Shown piece after piece: positions 50,238 through 58,499 of a DNA stretch of 64,000 nt. The notes below the pieces were generated by a model. It saw nothing but the letters and a program-made list of their open reading frames with translations. It did no database searches and was not told the DNA's origin. This stretch comes from an uncultured Clostridia bacterium (lineage in GTDB: Bacteria > Bacillota > Clostridia > HGM11514), in NCBI GenBank assembly GCA_934464705.1, contig CAKSKB010000003.1:1-64000 (forward strand), read 5' to 3'. A program made the translations under genes and the position numbers. The stretch's first letter is position 1, and each line of letters starts with the position of its first letter.

Positions 50238-51047
50238 CTATTTTTCAAGAGAAGCGCAGAGACCGTCGAGCCAGTCGCCTTCGTAAAGTTCCACCATACC
50301 GCGGTCGCTTGCTGCGGAAAGCTTGGGGTCAATCGGAATTTTAGCAACATTTTTGATGTTGTAGTTACCGGCAATATCGTCAATATGGCTTTCGCCGAAT
50401 ATGCTGTGCTCTTTGCCGCAGTCGGGGCACTTGAAATAGGAAAGATTTTCAACAATCCCGAGCACCGGAATATTCATCATTTCCGCCATTTTCACAGCCT
50501 TTTCCACAATCATGGAAACAAGTTCCTGCGGAGAAGTTACAACAATTATGCCGTCAACCGGAATTGACTGGAATACCGTCAGCGGAACATCGCCGGTTCC
50601 GGGGGGCATATCTATAAACATATAGTCGACATCTCCCCAGATGACATCCGTCCAGAACTGCTGAACCGTGCCCGCAATAACGGGGCCTCTCCATACAACC
50701 GGGTCGGTTTCGTTCGGAAGCAGCAGGTTCAGCGACATAACGCCGATACCGGTTTTGGAATAAACCGGGAAAAGCCCTTCCTCGCTGCCCTTAACCTTTT
50801 CCGTAAGACCGAATTCCTTCGGGATTGAAGGGCCGGTAATATCGGCGTCCAGAACCGCCGTTTTGTGCCCTCTCCTGTTCATCGCAACCGACATGAGCGA
50901 TGTGACCATAGATTTGCCTACGCCGCCCTTGCCGCTTACAACCGCAATAACCTTTTTGATATCAGACATATCATGAGGTTTTTTAATCAAGCTTTCCTCG
51001 CTGCCGCAGTTCGATGAGCACGAACCGCAATCGTGTGAACAACCCAT
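50238..51047 (-). CDS. Mrp/NBP35 family P-loop ATPase (Fe-S cluster carrier)
   Basis: 269 residues. N-terminal CSHDCGSCSSNC motif as in NBP35-type proteins, deviant Walker A VVSGKGGVGKSMVTS (~36-50), DADITGPSIPKEFG, FIDMPPGTGDVP and the CxxC in YFKCPDCGKEH, which binds the bridging [4Fe-4S] cluster of the dimer. Delivers Fe-S clusters to apo-proteins; this anaerobe has many Fe-S enzymes. Single-gene unit; a small hairpin (51062-51076) lies just before its ribosome binding site. Confidence 0.93.
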   Translation of the reverse strand: MGCSHDCGSCSSNCGSEESLIKKPHDMSDIKKVIAVVSGKGGVGKSMVTSLMSVAMNRRGHKTAVLDADITGPSIPKEFGLTEKVKGSEEGLFPVYSKTGIGVMSLNLLLPNETDPVVWRGPVIAGTVQQFWTDVIWGDVDYMFIDMPPGTGDVPLTVFQSIPVDGIIVVTSPQELVSMIVEKAVKMAEMMNIPVLGIVENLSYFKCPDCGKEHSIFGESHIDDIAGNYNIKNVAKIPIDPKLSAASDRGMVELYEGDWLDGLCASLEK

Positions 51048-51130
51048 ATTAAACTCCGTTTCCGCCGCAATGCGGCAAATTAATAGTATATCTTATTTTA
51101 CTACTTTTAATAAGATTTGTCAACCGCTGT

Positions 51131-53560
51131 TTATGCGAGCACGAATTTACCGTCCGCAACATCAACCTTAACGGTACTGTTGTTTTTAACCTTGCCTTCA
51201 AGAATACTTTCCGCAATCATGTCTTCGATGTTTGAAGTAATTGCACGCCTTAAGGGTCTTGCACCGTAGGTGGGGTCAAAGCCGACATCGGCAAGCTTGT
51301 CAATGCAGGCGTCGGTGTACTCGACCTTGATTTCACGCTCTGAAAGCCTGCTTGTAACTTCCTTCAGCATATTGACCGTAATTTTCTTGATATCCTCTTT
51401 TTCGAGGGGCTTGAATACGATTATATCGTCAATTCTGTTGAGGAATTCCGGTCTGAACGCCTCTTTGAGCTGATCCATAACCTTATCCTTTATGTCCTTG
51501 TATTTTTCGTCGGCGGATTCCGAATTGAAGCCCATGGGCTTTTTATCGGTAATCATTCTTGCGCCGATGTTTGAGGTCATGATGATAATGGTGTTTTTGA
51601 AACTTACCCTTCTGCCCTTGGAGTCGGTGAGCATGCCGTCATCAAGAATCTGAAGCATAATATTGAAAACATCGGGATGAGCCTTTTCGATTTCGTCGAA
51701 AAGCACAACCGAATACGGTTTTCTTCTTACTTTATCGGTAAGCTGACCGCCCTCGTCAAAGCCTACATATCCCGGAGGCGAACCGATGAGTTTGGAAACC
51801 GAATGTTTTTCCATGTATTCCGACATATCAACCCTGATTACCGCATCATCGTCACCGAAGAGCACATTGGCAAGCGCCTTTGAAAGCTCTGTTTTGCCGA
51901 CGCCGGTAGGTCCGAGGAAAATAAACGAACCGATAGGTCTTTTCGGATCGGAAAGCCCTACTCTGCCACGCCTTATAGCCTTGGCAACGGCAGTTACAGC
52001 ACTGTCCTGACCGATTACACGCTTGTGGAGATTTTCTTCCAGATGCAAAAGCCTTTCCGACTCATCCTCAGCAATGCTCTTAACCGGAATACCCGTCCAC
52101 TCCGCAACAACCTGAGCGATGTCGTCTGCCGTAACCTTTTTGTCCGAGGTGTGGTTTTCGGATTCCCACTTTTTTCTCATTTCTTCGGTCTGTTTGCGCA
52201 GTTCCGCTTCTTCGTCACGGAACTTTGCAGCCTTTTCGAAATCCTGAACCTGAATTGCCGCCTGTTTTTCCTTAACGGCTTCTTCAAGTTTAAGTTCGCT
52301 CTCATGGATTTCCGGCGGAACGGTCAAAGTTCTGAGCCTTACCTTGCTTGCCGCCTCATCGACAAGGTCGATTGCCTTATCGGGGAGGAATCTGTCGGCG
52401 ATATATCTGTGCGACATTTTAACCGCCGCTTTTATCGCTTCATCGGTAATTGCGACCTTGTGGTGCGCCTCGTATTTATCACGAAGTCCCATAAGAATCT
52501 GTTCTGCTTCCTCAGGGGTCGGCTCACCGATTGTTATAGGCTGGAAACGCCTTTCAAGCGCTGCGTCCTTCTCGATATATTTTTTGTATTCGTTAAGCGT
52601 TGTTGCGCCGATAACCTGCATTTCGCCTCTTGCAAGGGCGGGCTTTAAGATGTTTGCGGCATCAATTGCGCCTTCAGCCGCACCTGCACCGATTATTGTG
52701 TGCATTTCATCAATAAATATGATGATATTGCCGTCTTTTATAACCTCGTCAATGGCAGTTTTAAGCCTTTCCTCAAATTCGCCCCTGTATTTTGCGCCTG
52801 CAACCATAGAGGACAAATCAAGCGTAAGAACCCTCTTGTTTTTAAGAATTTCAGGAACCTCGCCCGCAGCAATTTTCTGGGCAAGCCCTTCCGCAACCGC
52901 CGTTTTGCCGACGCCCGGCTCACCGATAAGGCAAGGATTATTCTTGGTTCTTCGGCTTAAAATCTGGATAACCCTTTCGATTTCCTTATCACGGCCGATA
53001 ACGGGGTCAAACTTGCCCTCTTTAGCCATTTTGGTGAGGTCGCGCCCGAATTGCTCAATCGTTTTCGTACCGCCGCCGCTTCTTGCATTACCGTCCCCGG
53101 AAACACCGCTCTGGCTGTCCGCATTAAGCGCGTCAACAAGGTCGGAAAACAGCTTGTTGATGTCGACACCGAGTTCTTCAAGAATTCTTACCGCAATGCA
53201 GTCGCCCTCTCTCAGAATACCGAGGAGCAGATGCTCGGTTCCGACAAAGCCGTGCCCCATGGAACTTGCCTCAGCAAAGCTGATTTCGATAATCCTCTTT
53301 GTTCTGGGGGTCATGCCGCTCACCGGACCGCCCGTCGGCGCAGCCGTACCGATAAGTCTTGCAATTTTATCGGTAATGTCGCTTTCCGTAACGCCGTTGT
53401 TTTTCATTACCTGCGACGCCGCCGAATCTTCCTCTTTAATCAACCCGAGCAAAAGGTGCTCGGAACCTATATAATTGTGACCAAGCTCTGCAGCGCATCT
53501 TTGCGCTTTTTCCAGAGCCTCTTTTGCTTTTTGTGTAAATCTGCTGTCAAAGCTGCTCAT
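51131..53560 (-). CDS. clpC: ATP-dependent Clp protease ATP-binding subunit ClpC
   Basis: 809 residues. Clp-N double repeat (1-~145, KAKEALEKAQRCAAELGHNYIGSEHLLLGL), AAA domain 1 (Walker A GEPGVGKTAV), UVR/middle domain (~415-455, KEKQAAIQVQDFEKAAKFRDEEAELRK in part), AAA domain 2 (LGPTGVGKTELSK, VDMSEYMEKHSVSKLIGSPPGYVG) and the C-terminal small domain. Unfolds arginine-phosphorylated and other substrates for ClpP. Last gene of ctsR-mcsA-mcsB-clpC, 30 bases after mcsB, under CtsR control. Confidence 0.97.
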   Translation of the reverse strand: MSSFDSRFTQKAKEALEKAQRCAAELGHNYIGSEHLLLGLIKEEDSAASQVMKNNGVTESDITDKIARLIGTAAPTGGPVSGMTPRTKRIIEISFAEASSMGHGFVGTEHLLLGILREGDCIAVRILEELGVDINKLFSDLVDALNADSQSGVSGDGNARSGGGTKTIEQFGRDLTKMAKEGKFDPVIGRDKEIERVIQILSRRTKNNPCLIGEPGVGKTAVAEGLAQKIAAGEVPEILKNKRVLTLDLSSMVAGAKYRGEFEERLKTAIDEVIKDGNIIIFIDEMHTIIGAGAAEGAIDAANILKPALARGEMQVIGATTLNEYKKYIEKDAALERRFQPITIGEPTPEEAEQILMGLRDKYEAHHKVAITDEAIKAAVKMSHRYIADRFLPDKAIDLVDEAASKVRLRTLTVPPEIHESELKLEEAVKEKQAAIQVQDFEKAAKFRDEEAELRKQTEEMRKKWESENHTSDKKVTADDIAQVVAEWTGIPVKSIAEDESERLLHLEENLHKRVIGQDSAVTAVAKAIRRGRVGLSDPKRPIGSFIFLGPTGVGKTELSKALANVLFGDDDAVIRVDMSEYMEKHSVSKLIGSPPGYVGFDEGGQLTDKVRRKPYSVVLFDEIEKAHPDVFNIMLQILDDGMLTDSKGRRVSFKNTIIIMTSNIGARMITDKKPMGFNSESADEKYKDIKDKVMDQLKEAFRPEFLNRIDDIIVFKPLEKEDIKKITVNMLKEVTSRLSEREIKVEYTDACIDKLADVGFDPTYGARPLRRAITSNIEDMIAESILEGKVKNNSTVKVDVADGKFVLA

Positions 53561-53590
53561 AAGATTACCTCCTTTGAGAACTGTAATATA

Positions 53591-54598
53591 TTAAAGCCTT
53601 TCCCTTACGATTTTTGCGCGTTCAAAATCACGCTGTTCGGGCGAAAGCTCCTTTCCGGCGGACTTTGTAATCCCTGCCGGCTGAACCGCCGTTTCAAGTT
53701 CGTTCAGGGTTTCTGTATTAACACTTCCTATTATTCCCATAACCGCACCGAGTCTTACATCGGATGCAAGTTTCATAAACTCATCGCTCGAAAGCACCTG
53801 TGCGTTTTTGAGAATACCGTAAGAACGCCACAACCTGTCGGCAAGTTTTATGATATTTTCCTCACGGAGCCTCATTCTCACTTCCGTTTCACGCTCGATA
53901 ATGCTTTCCGCAACGGATTTAAGGTTATTGATTGTTTCCTGTTCGGAAATACCGAGAGTTATCTGATTTGAAATCTGGAAAATATCACCTCTTGCCTTGC
54001 TGCCTTCGCCGTAAAGTCCGCGGACCGCAACACCGAATTTTGAAACTGAATTTATAACTCTTGAAATTTCGCCCGTCATGCACAGCGCCGGAAGGTGCAT
54101 CATAACCGACGCTCTCATACCGGTTCCGACATTCGTGGGGCAGCTTGTAAGGTAACCGTACTTTTCGGAAAACGCATATTCAAGCGAGTTTTCCAGAACC
54201 GTGTCGATTTTGTCGGCCGTATCGTAAGCCTTGTCAAGGTCGAAGCCGGCCGTCATAGCCTGGATTCTGATATGGTCTTCTTCATTGACCATAACACTGA
54301 TGTGTTCATCCTCCGAGATGAAAGCCGAACCGTCCATTCTTGCCAAATCAGGGCTTATAAGATGTTTTTCCACAAGAATCTGCCTGTCGGTTTCGGAAAG
54401 TTCCTTCATATCATTTCTCGAAAATCCGACAGCTGCGCCTTTAAGCGCACCGTCAACCTTTGAAACGATTTCGCTTCTCTGCTTGCCGTCAAGCATATTC
54501 GGGAAGGGATACTCGGCAAGGTTTCTCGCAAGCCTGACTCTGCTGCTCAGCACGACCTCATACCTCGGACCGTTTTCAATCCACCATTTCTTAGCCAT
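53591..54598 (-). CDS. mcsB: Protein-arginine kinase McsB
   Basis: 335 residues. Phosphagen-kinase-like catalytic domain: VVLSSRVRLARNLAEYPFP, INEEDH-type VMVNEEDHIRIQ, catalytic YLTSCPTNVGTGMRASVMMHLP, GLYGEGSKARGD. Phosphorylates arginines of damaged proteins and CtsR, marking them for ClpCP. A little shorter than the ~360 residues of Bacillus McsB at the C-terminus. Overlaps mcsA by 8 bases. Confidence 0.95.
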   Translation of the reverse strand: MAKKWWIENGPRYEVVLSSRVRLARNLAEYPFPNMLDGKQRSEIVSKVDGALKGAAVGFSRNDMKELSETDRQILVEKHLISPDLARMDGSAFISEDEHISVMVNEEDHIRIQAMTAGFDLDKAYDTADKIDTVLENSLEYAFSEKYGYLTSCPTNVGTGMRASVMMHLPALCMTGEISRVINSVSKFGVAVRGLYGEGSKARGDIFQISNQITLGISEQETINNLKSVAESIIERETEVRMRLREENIIKLADRLWRSYGILKNAQVLSSDEFMKLASDVRLGAVMGIIGSVNTETLNELETAVQPAGITKSAGKELSPEQRDFERAKIVRERL

Positions 54599-55082
54599 TG
54601 TTCTTCCCCGCCTTTCCTTCAGCTTCTCTTATTTTATCACGGATTTTTGCGGCGTTTTCGTATTCTTCGTTTTTGATTGCCGCATCCAGCTGATTTTTGA
54701 GAGCCTTAATCTCATCGTCTTTTTTGATTCCTCTGCCGAAACGCTTCGGAATTTTGCCTGTGTGTTTTGTGCTGCCGTGAATTCTCTTAAGGGTCGGAAG
54801 AAGATATTCTTCGTAAGCCTCATAACATTCGCCGCAGCCGATTTTGCCGTTGTCCGCAATTTCCGAAAGCGGCATGCCGCACTTGGGGCAAACAACCGCC
54901 GGTCTGATTTCGGGCTTCATAAAGTGCCCGAACAGGCTCGGAAGGAAATTGTCAAACCCGAAATCGAACGAACCCAAACCGTCCGCACATTCGGGGCAAA
55001 GATACATTTCAGTCTGCTTTCCGTTTACAACCTTTTTATAATGAACCGTAGCTTCGTTTTTTTTGCATTTTTGACATAACAT
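54591..55082 (-). CDS. mcsA: McsA, zinc-binding activator of McsB
   Basis: 163 residues. Treble CxxC pairs: CQKC, CPEC, CPKC and CGEC; UVR motif near the C-terminus (IKALKNQLDAAIKNEEYENA). Activates McsB kinase and links it to ClpC. AGGAGG precedes the ATG; it starts 12 bases after the ctsR stop. Confidence 0.95.
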   Translation of the reverse strand: MLCQKCKKNEATVHYKKVVNGKQTEMYLCPECADGLGSFDFGFDNFLPSLFGHFMKPEIRPAVVCPKCGMPLSEIADNGKIGCGECYEAYEEYLLPTLKRIHGSTKHTGKIPKRFGRGIKKDDEIKALKNQLDAAIKNEEYENAAKIRDKIREAEGKAGKNNG

Positions 55083-55094
55083 AAGTCATACCTC

Positions 55095-55541
55095 CTAAAC
55101 CAGTTTCAATAACATATTTTTGAAAATCAGGGCTCTCAGCTTATCCTTAACCGGCTGCCCGACCGGGAGCGACTTGTCATTTGTAGCCGCCAGCATAAGC
55201 TCTGCTTCGGATTTGGTAACATAGCCGCTTTCAAAAATATTCTTAATGAATATCTGTGCCGAAAGCTGATTAAGATTTTCGCCGACAGAGTTAACAACAT
55301 GCATAAGAAAGCTTGATTTCGTCATTGAAATCCTTTTAATTCTTATTGAACCGCCGCCTCCTCTTCTGCTTTCCACGATGTAACCCTTTTCGGGAGCAAA
55401 TCTTGTTGAAATAACATAATTAATCTGAGAAGGAACACAGTTAAAATGTTCCGCCAGTTCGTTACGCCTGATTTCAACCTCGCCGTTACCGTCATTCATC
55501 ATCTGAGCAAGAAACTGCTCAATAACATCGCTTATCCGCAC
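55095..55541 (-). CDS. ctsR: Transcriptional repressor CtsR
   Basis: 148 residues. Winged helix-turn-helix heat-shock repressor of class III genes: MRISDVIEQFLAQMM, EHFNCVPSQINYVISTRF, the glycine-rich thermosensor loop RRGGGGSIRI, and the C-terminal dimer domain phosphorylated by McsB. The codon at 55541 follows a weak AAGAAGATGATT. First gene of the operon, with its own operator directly upstream (autoregulation). Confidence 0.95.
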   Translation of the reverse strand: MRISDVIEQFLAQMMNDGNGEVEIRRNELAEHFNCVPSQINYVISTRFAPEKGYIVESRRGGGGSIRIKRISMTKSSFLMHVVNSVGENLNQLSAQIFIKNIFESGYVTKSEAELMLAATNDKSLPVGQPVKDKLRALIFKNMLLKLV

Positions 55542-55559
55542 TTAATCATCTTCTTTCGT

Positions 55560-55626
55560 TTTGACTTTAACTTTGACTTTCTTTGACCTTTTGATTATAT
55601 TATAGCACAAAAAAATGATTTGTCAA
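55560..55626 (-). promoter_or_regulatory. Promoter and CtsR operator of ctsR-mcsA-mcsB-clpC
   Basis: Minus strand TTGACA (55626-55621), 16 bp, TATAAT (55604-55599). Just downstream are GGTCAAA (55588-55582), GAA, AGTCAAA (55578-55572), the canonical CtsR tandem heptad with 3-base spacer, and a third AGTCAAA (55566-55560) after a 5-base gap. A repressor here would block transcript initiation. Confidence 0.9.
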
Positions 55627-55858
55627 GTGCTTTTTTGAAAATTTTATAATTTTTTTGAATTTTTTTCAGCCGCAAAAATCTTATCCCGGCTTTAGAGGTA
55701 AGCTCCCGAATATATCTAAAGCAGAAAGAATTTGACAGCCATTTCAGCAAATTTTTTATTCCTTGATTCTGCGGAAGAGCGTATGCCCGCGAAAACGGCA
55801 TAAGACCATCAACATTGTATCATATATATTGGTTTGTCAAGTGAATTCATTTAAAATC
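55627..55858 (-). other. Structured intergenic region between sigE and ctsR, possible small RNA
   Basis: Minus strand promoter-like TTGACA (55840-55835), 15 bp, TACAAT (55819-55814), followed by a segment able to form several hairpins: TATGCC/GGCATA (~55786-55807), GCTTTAGA/TCTAAAGC with an 18-base loop (~55690-55725), AGCCG/CGGCT (~55668-55693). A 68-codon frame is present but lacks a ribosome binding site. No known RNA family recognised. Confidence 0.3.
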
Positions 55859-55899
55859 AGTAAAGCGAGAACCGTTAAATATTCGGTTTTCGCTTTACT
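55859..55899 (-). terminator. Terminator of spoIIGA-sigE
   Basis: AGTAAAGCGAGAACCG (55859-55874) and CGGTTTTCGCTTTACT (55884-55899), a 16-pair stem with one wobble, six bases after the sigE stop. Confidence 0.75.
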
Positions 55900-55904
55900 T
55901 AATA

Positions 55905-56609
55905 TCAGTTTATCATTTTTGAAATATCCTTTTTCATTCTGCGGATAATGCGTTTTTCGAGTCTTGAAATGTAAGACTGTGATATTCCGAGCATATCGGC
56001 GACCTCTTTCTGAGTCTTTTCCTCACCGTTTTCAAGCCCGAACCGCAGCACCATTATCATTTTTTCCCTTCCGGAAAGCTTGCGGAGAGCCGCACGGAGA
56101 AGGTCGCGGTCAACTTCGTTTTCGAGATTTTTATATACGCAGTCGTTGTCGGTGCCAAGCACATCCGAAAGCAAAAGTTCGTTTCCGTCCCAGTCGACAT
56201 TCAGCGGTTCGTCAATGGAAACCTCCGCACGGATTGAACTGTTTTTTCGCAGAAACATCAGAATTTCATTCTCTATGCACCTGGAAGCATATGTCGCAAG
56301 CTTTATGTTTTTATCCGCATTGAAGGTGTTGATTGCTTTGATAAGACCGATTGTTCCTATTGAAACAAGGTCCTCGATTCCCACGCCCGTGTTCTCGAAT
56401 CTTTTTGCTATGTATACCACCAGCCTCAAATTGTGTTCAATCAGTTTTGACTTGTAAGCGCTGTCCCCTTCCCCGAGATGGCTTATGCACTCTTTTTCAT
56501 CGTCTGCCGCAAGCGGAGGCGGCAGAGTATCGCTTCCGCCTATATAAAGAACGCTGTCATCTGCCAGCTTGCTTACGATTACTGTATATAGCTTTATAAA
56601 TTCATGCAA
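55905..56609 (-). CDS. sigE: RNA polymerase sporulation sigma factor SigE
   Basis: 234 residues. Mother-cell sigma factor made as a pro-protein. The N-terminal segment YIGGSDTLPPPLAADDE contains the pro-sequence processing site region; region 2 is LIEHNLRLVVYIAKRF...GIEDLVSIGTIGLIKAINTF, and region 4 helix-turn-helix is QKEVADMLGISQSYISRLEKR. Initiation appears to use TTG at 56609 (the nearby ATG at 56605 is out of frame), with AAGGAGG upstream; it overlaps the spoIIGA stop by 8 bases, so the pair is translationally coupled. Confidence 0.94.
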   Translation of the reverse strand: MHEFIKLYTVIVSKLADDSVLYIGGSDTLPPPLAADDEKECISHLGEGDSAYKSKLIEHNLRLVVYIAKRFENTGVGIEDLVSIGTIGLIKAINTFNADKNIKLATYASRCIENEILMFLRKNSSIRAEVSIDEPLNVDWDGNELLLSDVLGTDNDCVYKNLENEVDRDLLRAALRKLSGREKMIMVLRFGLENGEEKTQKEVADMLGISQSYISRLEKRIIRRMKKDISKMIN

Positions 56610-57420
56610 TGCCCGCTTCCTCCTTTAATATGTCTGAATTAATAATCGCAGAATACATTTTTCCGCGCGTTTTTTCGGAATAGCATACCGCCACAACAAC
56701 CCTTTTGAATTTCCTGCCGTCTATTTCAACGAAATCGGGGCGGAATCCCAGGAAGCTTCCGCTTCCGCTTACGGTGGAGTACGGAATAATGCACACTCTG
56801 TCGGTTTGCCGTATTATATCTTTAACGCAGCGGTAATTAACGATTATCACAGGTTCCTGACCCGAGGGGTTTCTGAGACTGCACCCGGTATCTATAAGTC
56901 CGCTGACGGTTATTTTTCTTCCGCATGTAAATATCGACAGCTTAACGATTTTGCGGTTCATGTCCGCCCCCCGTTTAAGAGCGGCGAAGCAGAGTTTCCC
57001 GGCAAATACGGCGCCGCATAATATCAGCAGCAGAACAATCATAGGAGCATTGAACACCGAAATGCTGTTGTGCGCTATCTCCGAAATGCTGTAGCCGAGC
57101 ATGAGGAGAACTGCCAGCACACCGCCGCCCGCTATCGACGCAACCGACGCAAATGTAAGCTGGGAACGAAGAAATGCCGATATTGTTTTGGGTCTTGAAG
57201 CAATCATGACCATAACCGCCGCCGACAGCATTTTGAATATCGGGTGATACAAAACACCAACTCTCGGCAAATACATGCACGCTCCGTAAAGTCCGCCGAA
57301 AACAGCGGCAAGCAAAGTAAATTTCAGTTTTCTCTCGCACGAAAATCCGCAGGCTATATGAAGAATTATAAAATCCGCCGCAAAATTAATTGCGAACAGC
57401 TGGTCTATGTACACAATCAT
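56602..57420 (-). CDS. spoIIGA: Sporulation sigma-E factor-processing peptidase SpoIIGA
   Basis: 272 residues. Five N-terminal membrane helices (to ~155) and a cytoplasmic aspartic-protease-like domain with GLIDTGCSLRNP, whose DTG carries the catalytic Asp. Cleaves pro-SigE after a forespore signal. FGGLYGACMYLP is a conserved membrane segment. GGAGGG precedes the ATG. Directly upstream of sigE as in Bacillus and Clostridium spoIIG operons. Confidence 0.94.
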   Translation of the reverse strand: MIVYIDQLFAINFAADFIILHIACGFSCERKLKFTLLAAVFGGLYGACMYLPRVGVLYHPIFKMLSAAVMVMIASRPKTISAFLRSQLTFASVASIAGGGVLAVLLMLGYSISEIAHNSISVFNAPMIVLLLILCGAVFAGKLCFAALKRGADMNRKIVKLSIFTCGRKITVSGLIDTGCSLRNPSGQEPVIIVNYRCVKDIIRQTDRVCIIPYSTVSGSGSFLGFRPDFVEIDGRKFKRVVVAVCYSEKTRGKMYSAIINSDILKEEAGIA

Positions 57421-57439
57421 TTTCCTCCCTCCTGTTAAT

Positions 57440-57473
57440 ATTATAAACCAAGAGACGGAAAATAAATGTCAAA
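57440..57473 (-). promoter_or_regulatory. spoIIG promoter with 21-bp spacer
   Basis: Minus strand TTGACA (57472-57467), 21 bp, TATAAT (57445-57440). In B. subtilis spoIIG the boxes are 22 bp apart and Spo0A activates from sites overlapping -35. Here TGTCAAA (57467-57473, plus strand) is one mismatch from the 0A box TGTCGAA and overlaps -35. Confidence 0.6.
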
Positions 57474-57505
57474 TCCTGTTGCGAAAATAATTTTTTATAA
57501 AAAAA

Positions 57506-57534
57506 CTGCTAAGCCTAAAATTTAAGCTCAGCAG
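57506..57534 (-). terminator. Terminator of the mntP-LCP operon
   Basis: Minus strand CTGCTGAGC/GCTTAGCAG (57534-57526 and 57514-57506, one G-U), then seven T. Confidence 0.8.
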
Positions 57535-57548
57535 AAACTGCATATTTA

Positions 57549-58487
57549 TTATTTTTTGAATATCTTATCCAAAACGCCGTCCTCATCATCGATAACATAA
57601 CCGGAAATCTCATCAACATAGTCCGTATATCCGGGTGCAGTCAGCGTTTCGGTGGTTTTAATGTTTTTAGCCTCGGAAGCATATTTAATCGCGCGTGCAA
57701 CAGACATATCGGTTTCAACATAGTCATTGTACACCTTAATATACTTCTTTGCATTTTTCATGACGCTCTTTTTGCTTGCAACCTGATTTACAAAAGCCTT
57801 CATAAAATCCTGCTGAACCTCGACTCTGCCGAGGTCTGCATTTGCGTAGCCGCTTCTGAACCTTAAAAGCTGTTCAGCCATATCGCCGTCAATTTTCTGT
57901 TCACCGGCATCAAGAGCGATGTATAAATCTTGCTCCGGATCGTTGTAATACATATCGCACGGAACATCAAAATCAATTCCGCCGACCGAATCGACAATGT
58001 ATCTCAGTCCCTCAAAGTCAACGATACAGTAATAATCGATATCCGCGCCGATTATTTTTTCAACCTCGCTTACAGCCACATCTGCGCCGAAATCCTCTTT
58101 TGTGTAATGATATACGCTGTTAAGCTTCATGGAATATCCGTCCGGTTCGGGATAGTTTTCGCACATTTTACCGTATGTTTCGTCGTCAACCGTAACAATC
58201 GTGTCGCGGGGAATGGAAACAAGGCTCAATGTCCCGGTCTTTTTGCTGTAACTCCCGGCCATAATAGTGTCGGTTCTCGTTCCGCCCTCGTCAGTTCCGA
58301 ATATCACAAAATTAGTCTTTTCCGGAACTCCTCCGAACATTTCGTAAAGAAGCCTTGCCGGTTTGTAATAATCAAACTCTCCGTCGTTTGCGCTGTCACC
58401 GTCAATAAATGTGTAAGCAAAGCAGCCGACCGCCGCAAGCGAATATATAATAAGAAGAAAAACCAAAAACCTGAATAATTTTTTCAT
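57549..58487 (-). CDS. LytR-CpsA-Psr (LCP) family phosphotransferase
   Basis: 312 residues. One N-terminal membrane helix (KLFRFLVFLLIIYSLAAVGC), then the extracellular LCP domain: FGTDEGGTRTDTIM, VSIPRDTIV (conserved Arg), VDFEGLRYIVDSVGGIDF, LLRFRSGYANADLGRVE. LCP enzymes attach teichoic acids or capsular polymers to peptidoglycan from polyprenyl phosphate carriers. It lies 12 bases after mntP on the same strand. Confidence 0.93.
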   Translation of the reverse strand: MKKLFRFLVFLLIIYSLAAVGCFAYTFIDGDSANDGEFDYYKPARLLYEMFGGVPEKTNFVIFGTDEGGTRTDTIMAGSYSKKTGTLSLVSIPRDTIVTVDDETYGKMCENYPEPDGYSMKLNSVYHYTKEDFGADVAVSEVEKIIGADIDYYCIVDFEGLRYIVDSVGGIDFDVPCDMYYNDPEQDLYIALDAGEQKIDGDMAEQLLRFRSGYANADLGRVEVQQDFMKAFVNQVASKKSVMKNAKKYIKVYNDYVETDMSVARAIKYASEAKNIKTTETLTAPGYTDYVDEISGYVIDDEDGVLDKIFKK

Positions 58488-58499
58488 GTGTACCTCACC

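Noticed and set aside
52344..53474. 376-codon plus-strand open frame inside clpC
   Set aside because: Antisense shadow of conserved Clp-N and AAA domains.
55595..55801. 68-codon minus-strand open frame upstream of ctsR
   Set aside because: No Shine-Dalgarno, overlaps the ctsR promoter, and the region is hairpin-rich; better treated as non-coding.
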